Source: Allolobophora icterica (taxonomy: Eukaryota > Annelida > Clitellata > Crassiclitellata > Lumbricidae). From it: 64,000 nucleotides of DNA. The translations under genes and the position numbers were made by a program. The notes beneath the pieces were generated by a model. That model did not search any database. It saw only the letters and a program-made list of their open reading frames with translations, and was not told the origin of the DNA. Below are positions 1 to 10,600 of this stretch, one piece after another; the stretch's first letter is position 1, and each line of letters begins with the position of its first letter. Location: positions 14,609,640-14,673,639 of the forward strand of contig OY744608.1 in the NCBI GenBank assembly GCA_963556255.1, given 5' to 3'.

Positions 1-149
1 GTGTAAGATTCAGAGGAAGAAAGGTCAACATAACCATTATACAGGTATATGCTCCAACATCGATATCGTCAGAAGAGGAACACGAGGGTTTTTACACCAG
101 CCTACAAAGTACAGTGGACAGAACTCCGAAGGGCGACGTACTAGTGATC
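1..149 (+). mobile_element. RTE-type LINE fragment (endonuclease part)
   Basis: Translated on the plus strand, it reads VRFRGRKVNITIIQVYAPTS, then SEEEHEGFYTSLQSTVDRTP, the same endonuclease segment as in the RTE at 23704-26369. By eye it differs at one base over about 150 (A versus G near position 107). The match stops abruptly at 149 and unrelated sequence follows. The left end is cut by the window edge. Confidence 0.9.
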
Positions 150-642
150 ACCCATCAACTGTCTGTAATTCTTGGGTTAGACTGCCTGAAAATGGATTCT
201 CAATTTCACACGAAGTCCGTGGATTCAAACCCTAGAAGTACAGCTGACACTCGGCCATCTCACCATGAATAGTTAATTTCACTGTTAGAATGACTCATTC
301 ATTGTAATTCACTGTAGAAATGCATTGTAATTCACTGTAAGAATGAATCATCGCACTTGAAAAGAGTATCACTGTGAGACTGCAACAAACCCTTCATAAA
401 GTTCCTCCAATTTGGAAAAGAATAAACTGGTGTTAGAAATCAAATCAGCATGCATAACAAACACATTAGTTTGAGGTTCAATTAAAATTGCATAGCATCT
501 GTCTCATTAAATAGATACATAGGTGAGTTTTAAAAAACAGCACTTCTGTAACAAAACACCACAGTTCTTAACATACAAAACATTTTTTGAAAGTGAGCTC
601 ATCAAGACCAGGAACAACATGATTGATAAAATAATAGAATGA
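150..642. other. non-coding stretch with a weak tRNA-like motif
   Basis: No ORF or exon is seen. Around 205-230 a GGATTCAAACCC-like B-box occurs, suggesting a decayed tRNA-SINE. AT-rich short repeats of TTCACTGTA occur at 278-340. Confidence 0.4.
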
Positions 643-650
643 TTAGGTTG

Positions 651-1193
651 CAGTGATGGGCACTAAACTATTTTTTTTAGTTAAACTAAAACTATTTTCC
701 AACTAAAAAAAAATAGTTGAACTAAAGTTGGCAACTGATTTTGGAAACTAAACTATAAAAAAAAGTTAAACTTTTTCCAACTTTTTTCCAACTTTTTACG
801 ACAAACATTTTCACAGTAAAAGACGTTAAGTGAACTGTAATAATGCAAAGCATCAATGACAATTTCACCTTCAAACTATGCAATGTGTACTGTTCTGGCA
901 TACAGTTACATGTGTACTGTAAGTAGTGTATGAATTTGAAAACACAGGCTGTTAATGCTAAAACCATGCAGTGTTAAAATGTTTTTTTTTGCTGACAGTG
1001 TTCAATGTTCACTGTGGAAAAATAGTTGCATTTTGCTGATTTTTTTAGTTAAACTTTTTAGTTAGCAACTAAATTTTTTTAGTTAAACTATGGTTTTAAC
1101 TAAACTTTTTTTTAGTTAAACTTCTTCCTAAACTAAATTTTTTTAGTTAAACTAACAGTTAGCAACTTTTTAGTTAACTATTGCCCATCACTG
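651..1193. mobile_element. hAT-type MITE, copy 1
   Basis: This 543-bp element begins CAGTGATGGGCA and ends with its inverse TGCCCATCACTG. It is flanked by a perfect 8-bp TSD, TTAGGTTG (643-650 and 1194-1201). Its subterminal parts are saturated with AGTTAAACT repeats in both orientations. An 8-bp TSD with a CAG start is the hAT hallmark. No transposase is present, and the small ORF at 722-967 has no known function. A second copy lies at 59941-60494 in opposite orientation. Confidence 0.93.
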
Positions 1194-1201
1194 TTAGGTT
1201 G

Positions 1202-3843
1202 TGGAGTATAACGGAGGTCGCATGACTTGCTGTCTAAAGAGATGAGCAAAGATGAGAAATGGCACAGTTTTTGAGCTGACATAAGCTATGGGGATATGGG
1301 TGGAAGTTTTAAAACTCACATAAATTACAAGAATATGGATGGATGTTTGTGAACTCACATAAATTACAAGAATGTGGATGTATGACAGGTCTATTTTCCA
1401 GTCAAGATGTTTTTGTCTCAGCATGCTTATCCTCCTTTCTGTCCTGTCTTACTGAACTGACCATTGGGATGGACTGGATTGCACCCCGGTACATTATTTT
1501 GAAATGCAATCGATCGACGCTTCAAGCATAATTATTATAATGGTGCTAGATAAGTTATAAGATTAAATTAAATAGAATTAGAAGGGTAGGACAGGCTCTG
1601 ATTAAGGTCCGTTCTACTCGTGCTCGATGGATGGAAGAACATTGAATAAAGCTGGACAGCCACAAAATAGCCTCCCACCAACATAAATCCACCACATCGC
1701 CAGGAGAAGACAAAACCTACCCCTCTCACATTTCAACCTCAGTTTGGTTACCACTCAAGACAGGTCGTATTTCTCTCTTTGGGAAAGCGAGGTAAGGTTG
1801 ACATCAACAGCCTTAAGATGTTGGATAAAATGCAGTGCTCTCTTTAGGCAACTTTAAAAAAATGTTCTCGACCAACAATATATATTCATCAGCCCTTTTT
1901 ATTCATCAACAGAAAGATCTTTCATATGTAACTACAGTGACAACGGTAAAAAATTTCACATCGACGTCAACGGCCTTTCATAATCGTAATCAAACATTTG
2001 TAAAAGCGCCACTCAGTGATTCAGAGGCGCTCCCGACCCAAGTCAATGTTGGGCCTTTGAAGCCAAATGATGTTAGACTGTTGTACTCCATCCACACAAT
2101 CCTCAGCAGATTCCAGATGACTCCATGTACGCTAAGGTAACAACGCTGTATAATCATCGTCAATGACCAACTGACCATATGCACCTTAAGCACCCATAAG
2201 GTGTAATTAAATACTGGACACTACTACTGCTTCTCTTTATTCGACTGATATTTACTGAATTCCTACAAAACTGCCATTTATCATAGTTACCAGTTTCAAA
2301 CAGCTTCGAGTTTAGACTAATAGACAGTAACTGATAACGGTACATTATATCATACATGTATTTTCGATCTGCCAATGAACTCTCATCACACCCAGGGTGG
2401 ACGACTCAACGCGCACTTAAGTATATGATACAACAAAATTGCATCTAAAATAGGTGCCTTGCAAATTAAGATATTCCACATTAAAACTTGAATAAATAAC
2501 CAATAAAATTTAAATAATTGCAAGGAAAGAAATGATTGTGGTTACATAAACATAAATCCAGCAACAAAAACGGCCTAACTGATATGAGAGCTCTTGATGT
2601 ACATGATAAAAGTGTGTTCAGCTGTGGAAAGCAACGGTTTAAAACAGACCGGGTATTTGTTCATATAAAACTCAACGCCACAACAACAGGAATTCACTCG
2701 TGAGGTATTATCAGCAACCTTTCCACCAAATCGTTCCGCTTCAATCCAGCTTTAAATTCACACCTCATGTATGTGAAATGTACACATATGACAATGTCAT
2801 TATATTACAGTCAGTCATTTTGGTGAAAAAGACAATAATTTATATTTGTGTATGTAAGCATGTGTACATTTTATATAGCCCATTTTTATTTCTTAATTCT
2901 TATATGGCGCTACTATCTAACAATAAAGAATCAATCTATGGCACTAAGTAAGTGTGCGTTATGGACTTGCTCAGAGTTCTTACACAGGGAAGATTTCAGG
3001 CGCGGCTCGCACTGGCGGACTGGCACACTTTACAGGCAAACAATAGACAGTGCTGACCTAAGACACACGGCATAACTTTCTACTCCAAAATCAGCAATTC
3101 ACTACAAACATAAGTGCACGACAAAGCATTTCCACAATCACTGATCATTTTAGTGAGATCACAGACGAACGACCATGGGTTCGTCAGAATAACGGTGGTT
3201 ACACAGGCATTTTGTGGTCCTATAAGAGGTCAGGTACAGCTGCATGCTATTTGGAATTTGTATACAGCCGTCTGCTATCTGGAAATTGGAAAAACTTCTA
3301 AGGATTATTGGATATATATTCAAGTGCAGTGGCTAGTTAACCATAAAATAACAAAAAAGAGACTAAAGGAACCATCTAGGGGACCATTTACCCATCTCAT
3401 TAATATTTGCACAAATCCGTCGATTTCAGGGTCTCTTTCTCCAATTCACTCATTAAATGTAGAAGGTCCAAGTCACTTTTATCACCAAGTAAAGTAACAT
3501 AATACAATCATACGTTATATAGCAACACCTCTTGGAATGCCTCTCAGCAGCGGTCAATTACTGCTGACCAGTGTCCGGTTAACACATGGTACATTGTAAA
3601 CATGTTGCGCCCATGACAACTTGTGTCAGAGAACAAATGAAAATTGATTGATTGATAACTATGAACAGTTGGACATTGGCTTCAGTTTTACATTTAACAA
3701 GTCAAGCCACTTAGTCAATTTTCAACTGTGATAACATTGAACAAACTATACACCACATTACCTATTACAGCAGTGATAATCTAGACATACACCGTGTCAA
3801 TAAAATCTTACAGCTTCTCTTACATCCGTGGCCAGGGTTTACA
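1202..3843. other. 3' flank of the DMXL gene, no gene recognised
   Basis: Short unrelated ORFs (1835-2140, 3114-3497 and others) lack any family feature. About 2880-2990 resembles the 3' half of the tRNA-SINE family seen at 12310 and 46865 (gcgctactatctaac ... ttgctcagagttcttaca). Confidence 0.5.
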
Positions 3844-4431
3844 TTTATTACAGTTTATTATACTGGCCCACACATTTAAAACAAATATGTAGCGAATATG
3901 GTTTCTGTCCAACAAGTCACAAATACACGTCATAAATTAAGACAACACAAGAAAGTCTGCAGAGACAGGGACAGAAGTAGAAGTCAGCAATTGTGTCAAG
4001 AATTCCCACGCTAAACTTTGCGAAAACACAACAACAAAATGACAACGAAGACTGCATGAACACAGCCCGAAAATCGGTTTCGCAAAAGGGTAAAAATGGT
4101 AATCCATCAACATGGGGTAATAACGTGTACCCACACGAGGTGTCGTACCAACACGAAGTTTTGTACTTACAAGGGTTTCACAAGGGTCTGTACCCACACG
4201 AGGCTCAGTACCCAGGAAATGGTTACTGCAAACAACATCAGCCTAGGAAACCACAAAAAAGAAAACAAAAGCAGTCTACAACAAAACTTCTTGCTATTCC
4301 GCGCCAAAGCAGCAGCAGCAGCAACTAATCGATCATGTTGCAGACTGTTGATGGATCAATCAATCGATGAGAACAAGCGATCGATGCACATCATGATCCA
4401 AATGGAAACACATAGTCCTGATGTTGGCTGG
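3844..4431 (-). other. probable DMXL 3' UTR and poly(A) signals
   Basis: Downstream of the stop, the minus strand shows two AATAAA-type hexamers (plus-strand TTTATT at 3844-3849 and 3854-3859). If used, they would give a 3' UTR of about 600 nt. Nothing else coding is visible here. Plus-strand frames at 3993-4509 are antisense noise. The transcript end is inferred, not shown. Confidence 0.4.
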
Positions 4432-4638
4432 CTATGCATTCCATGTGTTTACGATCCCACGTTTGTGCGCCATCTGGTGCACTTTCAGGGAACCATCGGT
4501 TCCGCATGAGAACAAGTGACCAAGCGGACTGAGGTAGACCTGCGTCACACCGGAACTGGCGTTACGGAAAAGTGAAGATCCTTTGGAATGTTCTCCGGTG
4601 AAGGCATACATCAGGTTGTGCACGGCAAGTCCCCACAC
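4432..4638 (-). CDS. DMXL2: DMXL exon 41 (last), residues 3128-3195 and stop
   Basis: It encodes VWGLAVHNLMYAFTGEHSKG, then GVTQVYLSPLGHLFSCGTDG and SLKVHQM, with a short tail ending NTWNA before TAG. VWxL closes the WD of exon 40. LFSCGxDGxLK is the last blade of the propeller. The acceptor is TCTAG|GTG. The C-terminal tail after the propeller is about 15 residues, similar in size to other family members. Confidence 0.97.
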   Translation of the reverse strand: MWGLAVHNLMYAFTGEHSKGSSLFRNASSGVTQVYLSPLGHLFSCGTDGSLKVHQMAHKRGIVNTWNA

Positions 4639-7600
4639 CTAGAAAACCAGCAGCAACAAAGGATATCTACCAACCGATTTACAATACCAAAGACTTAAGA
4701 CAGCCATAAAATGCTTCTAACAAGATGGTAATATATTTAATGGTTATGCAAAGGCCTGTGCGGATACAGATAATGCGATCTCATCCCTTTCTATACAACA
4801 GGTTCTCAGTCCAGCTACAGCAACTCCCACAATCAAACAAGATAATAGTGAAGCATGTTGTATTGTATTGTATTGTATTTGGATATTTATAAAGCGCTTC
4901 TAGCGGGAGGGCCATTCAGAAGCGCTCCCAGTGCGAGAGACCCCGAGAGAAAAAGCAAGTTTTAGGAAAGGTAAAAGAGGAAGAGACGTTACCTGAGAGA
5001 ATAGAAGAACGAACGAACAGAGGAAGCTCATTCCAAAGAGCAGGGCCAATGGAGGCAAAAGACCTAGATTGAGCCAGAGAAGTCCTGACACGGGGAACGA
5101 GGAGGTCAAAACGGTCAGATGAACGAAGAGGACGAAGAGAAGCAGCAGAGTGAGGGCGCTGAATTATAAGTCACATAAATATTTTGGAGCGAAACAAAGT
5201 TGATCCTTAGAGACAAGGATGAGGACCTTAAATTGGATGCGGGCAGAAAGCGCGAGCCAGTGGAGTTCTTCTGCCATAAAGGTGGTGATATGAGAGAATC
5301 GAGGAAGACGGGCAATTAATCTAGCAGCAGCATTGAGAACGGACTGAAGAGGAGCAAGACGGACTTTAGGAAGACCAATGAGGAGGAAATTGCAGTAGTC
5401 AAGTCTAGAGCAGACAAATGCATGGACAATTGATGTGAAAATTGGAGATGAGACAGAGCGACGGATAGCTCTAAGGCGCCTTATGTGAAAATAGGAAGTG
5501 CGAGTGAGTTTGGAAATGTGTTCAGTAAAGGTGAGAGAATTGTCAAGGGTCACTCCTAGATCACGAACGCTAGACGAGAAAGTGAAAAGGGGAAACCTTT
5601 GAGACAGCACAGCAAAGTCGAGGTTTTGAAGTTGCTGAGGAGTGCCAAACCAGAGAAATTGGGTTTTGGATGAATTGAGGGAGAGGCGATTGCAAGACAT
5701 CCAGGTATGAAGATCATGAGAAAGAGCTTCGATGCGCTGAGCAAGAAGAAGTTGAGAGGAAGGAGGCCCATGAACATAAGCCAGGACATCGTCAGCAATG
5801 AGGTGGCCTGAAGCCCCATGGATGGGGAGGAGAGAGGAGATACTGGCCGTGTATAAAATAAAGAGGAGAGGGTCCAGAACAGAGCCCTGCGGAACACCCA
5901 GTTTAACAGGGACCCACAGAGTTCTAGATTCACCAGAGATGATCATCTGAGTGCGATCAGATAGGTATGACCGGAACCACTGGAGAGGAGGGCCCTTGAG
6001 ACCGCAAGAGGTCTCAAGGCGCTGTAGAAGAATGGTGTGGTCGACCATGTCAAAGGCTGAGGAGACTTCATATAGCGCCAGAAGAGTGAGTTCGGACCTA
6101 TCAACAGCTGAATAAATTTCAGAAAGCAAAGAAAGGAGGGCAGTTTCAGTGGAGTGGCAAGCCCTAAAACCTGACTGAAAGGGGGGCAAAAGACCAGATT
6201 GTTCCAGATAGGGAAGAAGTTGAAGAGAGACAAGGCATTCAAGGGTTTTGGAGAGAAATGATAGATTAGAGATTGGATGGTAGTTTTGGCAGAGGTTTGT
6301 GTCAAGATTAGGCTTCTGGAGTGAGGGAAAAACAATGTTATAACAAGTCTCATGTGCACTCAGTAGATTCCAGCTTCTTTCAACAGGTTCTTTGGTCTAA
6401 TAAGCACTGGATGACCTTTAAAAACTATTACCCTATTTTCGCGGGTATAACCCGCGGGTTATACAGTTTTACAAACGATGCACCCTAGATGCATGGTATA
6501 TTCATGGGTGCGTTATATAAATTTAATATTACACAATTAGGGCTATCAAAATTTTACAAAAACGTGGCCCGGGTGTCCGAGCAAATTTTCAGCAGGGCCT
6601 CGTAGGCCTGTCAGTGGAAAAAATACTTTGAGAAAGCCAAAATGCATGCATATAAAATGGCGGCCGATAGCTCGTTAATAATTGCTAATAGTTAGAATTC
6701 ACTAAATTACATGTAACTTACCTTGTGAAGATTCCAGTAAAGAAGTAGTACCAATTTTCACATACAGGATTTAAATGTGTAGAAAATTTATATAGAAAAC
6801 TTGATTGAAATGTTTGATATTTTCATGATTCTTCACTTTCTTAGCAAAAGGAATTTTTATCAAATAAAGATTTTTATTTGCGTCTAATAGAAACAGTTAG
6901 GACTATATTTGGTTAGAAATTTTATTAGGTTAAGTAACACTAACGTTAGAGAACGCATTTGTCTATTACCTCGTTGGTGGACGTCTGAAAATATACGTGC
7001 GTCTTATAATCGCGTGTGTGATATATAATTCAATTTTTACACAAACCCTTAAAAGTTGCGGGTTATATTCGTGTGCGTGTTATATACGAGTGCGTGTTAT
7101 ATCCGCGAAAATATGGTAGATCCCCCTAGGGAGAACTTCTCCTCTCAATCTACTTAGCAAAGGCTTACCTTAACATCGCCATCAGCTGATCCAGTGACAA
7201 AACATTCCTCCATGGAGTCGATGGCCATGCACTTGATAGCCGAGTCATGCGCCTGAAACGTTTGACGCAATTGACGTTTCCGAACGTCGAATATGAAAAC
7301 TTCACCTTTTCGACCTGCACTAATGATAACCTGATGCTGCGGAGCATAGGCTAATGCAGGACATCCGTCATTGTGGCAGTGGAATGCTAAAACCAATCAA
7401 TTCAGCAAATAAAACACAGGGCTTTGTCAGTTACACAAGCATCTCACAATTAATAGTCGTCCAGCTGCACTGATTGACCCTTTCCTACTGTCCATCCAGT
7501 ATCTGTAAACCATAAAGGGGATCAAGATGAGGAGTCTCTTAGAATGTTTAATGACATCTCATGTCTGTCAGAGCCGTTTATGTCACCCTCCTCTTTTGTC

Positions 7601-10600
7601 CAGCCTTGGATTGGCACCACCCAAAAACGGTGGCAGTGGAGTTACGACCATGAGGAAACAATACACCAGCGCACCCTAGGAATCTTCCGGCTACCAATAC
7701 ACTGTCAAAAGTGCACCGAATCGTATCTAGTAATTTATAAGGCGCCTCTCACAGTATAAACTATTCAGAGGCGCCCTCAGTGCATGAGCCCCGTGGAAAC
7801 AGAAACGTCTTGAGCAAGCGAGTAGATGCTGGGGAGATTCCCATCATGAGTTTAGTTCGTAGTCGAGAAGGAAGACCATTCCAGGCAGAGAGACCTGTGA
7901 CAGCAAAAGCTCGACATTGGGCCAGAGTGGTCCTAGTACGAGGGACAAAGAGATCAAGACGGCCAGTAGAGCGCAAAGGACGAGCAGAAGTTGCAGAGAG
8001 AGGTTGCTGCATAAGGTCAGAGAGATATTTAGGGGCAAGCCATAGCTGCGACTTGGAAACCAGAAGGAGGATCTTATACTGGATATGCGAAGTAATCGGG
8101 AGCCAGCGTAAGACTTCAATCATATATATGGAGATATGAGCAAAGCGAGGAAGACGTGCTATGAGCCTAGCAGCAGCATTTAAGACTGATTGGAGGGGGG
8201 GGAGAGGCATAGCATGGGGAGACCAAGGAGGAGCGAGTTACAGTAATCAACTCGAGAGCAAACGAATGCATGCACAATGGAGGTAAAGACAGTAGGTACA
8301 GCCTGATAGCTCTCAGTCGTCTCAGTTGGAAGAAGCAGGAGCCAGTCAGAGTCGAGATATGTTCAGTAAAGGTGAGGGAGGAGTCAAGAGTGACACCCAG
8401 ATGGCGTACACTGGAGGAGTAGGTATAAGAAGGAAACTTGAGTGCCAGCAGTGAATAGTCAAGCTTATTTAGTTGTTGCTTAGTGCCAAAAAATATATCA
8501 ATTGAGTCTTGGTGGAATAGAATAGAATAGAATACTGGCATCTTGAGAAAGCAGCATAACAATATACAGCAGAGAGCATAGCAATATACAGCAGACAGCA
8601 GAGAGCATAGCAATATACAGCAGACAGCAGAGAGCATAGCAATATACAGCAGACAGCAGAGAGCATAGCAATATACAGCAGACAGCAGAAAGCATAGCAA
8701 TATACAGCAGACAGCAGAGAGCATAGCAATATACAGCAGTCTGCCAACATACTATGCTCTGGTTTCATGGTCATAAACGAATGAGTTCCACTGCTGTAAT
8801 GCATTGCATTCAAACAACCTACGCAGCATCGATAAACAGAATTAAAAAGTACTACACTTCAAGGTCTTAAGCTCTAAAATGACTCTTTTCAGTATGACTA
8901 CTAACAGCGTGTGATTTCAGTCTGGGCCAGGAAGTCAACATCGGTATCGTTCAAGCCCATCTCATTGTTTCCTTCGTTGATGCACTTACCCAAAACTTGC
9001 ACCTTTGGATGTCATCAAATCGACTTTGTTAAAATTCCACCAGACTCAATTGATTTGGTTTTGCACTAAGCAACAACTAAATAAGCTTGACTATTCACTG
9101 CTGGCACTCAAGTTTCCTTCTTATACCTACTCCTCCAGTGTACGCCATCTGGGTGTCACTCTTGACTCCTCCCTCACCTTTACTGAACATATCTCGACTC
9201 TGACTGGCTCCTGCTTTTTCCAACTGAGACGACTGAGAGCTATCAGGCGATCCACTGTACCTACTGTCTTTACCTCCATTGTGCATGCATTCATTTGCTC
9301 TCGGGTCGACTACTGTAACTCGCTCCTCCTCACTCTCCCCATGCTACGCCTCTCCCCCTCCAATCAGTCTTAAATGTTGCTGCTAGGCTCGTAGCACGTC
9401 TTCCTTGCTTTGCTTATATCTCCACATATATGATTGAAGTCTTACACTGGCTCCCGATTACTTCGTATATCCAGTATAAGATCCTCCTTCTGGTTTCCAA
9501 GTCGCAGCTATGGCTTGCCCCTAAATATCTCTCTGATCTTATGCAGCAACCTCTCTCTGCAACTTCTGCTCGTCCTTTGCGCTCTACTGGCCTTCTTGAT
9601 CTCTTCGTCCTTCATACTAGGACCACTCTGGCCCAACGTCGAGCTTTTGCTGTCACAGGTCCCTCTGCCTGGAATGGTCTTCCATCTCGACTACGAACTA
9701 AACTCATGATTGGAATCTCCCCTGCATCTACTCGCTTGCTCAAGACGTTTCTGTTTCCACGGGGCTCATGCACTGAGGGCGCCTCTGAATAGTTTATACT
9801 GCGAGAGGCGCCTTATAAATTACTAGATACGATACGATCTTAATGGCTTTACACAGATAATTCCATATTAACGGAAGGCGTGGGTAATTGAGGCATGTCA
9901 TACCTTGAACAAGTGCCTTGCGCTTGGGCAAGAGCGTATCCCAAAGACATACGTTGCGATTATCCGTCGACTGACCAGATGTCGCTAGCAAACTTGACGA
10001 CCCAACGAACACGAAGTCATTCGTCACTTTACTGTGACACTTGAGACTCTGAAACAGAATCCTTCACTGAAAAGACTCAGTGATTCTATAGACAATGTCA
10101 ATCCAATTTCAAGGCAGGATTAATGAAGCTACAGTTACCAGTGGAATTGTAAAAATTTACGGTTAACAGTGCGAGATGTCGATTAATCAACGCTAACATA
10201 GTGTTAATGACCTAACAAAGTCTTAGACATTTGAGTTAACAATGGTTTTTAGTTAAATAAAATTTAAAATTAAGTGATACTGCTAATAACACTCAGAGTT
10301 AAAGTTACAACAATTTTCACGAGTTAAGTCAAGTTTTAAAAGTCAGCAAGAGGGCAAAGAATATTTCCAAGATTGGCAGCGTTCTATCGATTCTGTACTT
10401 ACTAAGTATGGCTTATTCATGCTGAGTCCAAGTCCGACTTGCCACAGGCAGACAGCTCCCTCTGTGTCACTTACACCAAACTAAAATCACACCAACAGCA
10501 TAGGATGAACAATAGACAAACAGACAGGTCCTAGTTCTAAAAACACGAATATGCATACGACTATCCAGAGGACATGAATAAGAAAATTTGAATGGAGGAC

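Noticed and set aside
8167..8813. Cys/Leu-rich minus-strand frames (AVCCILLCSLLS repeats)
   Set aside because: Translation of the 29-bp tandem repeat joined to LINE sequence. The repeat is readable in several frames.
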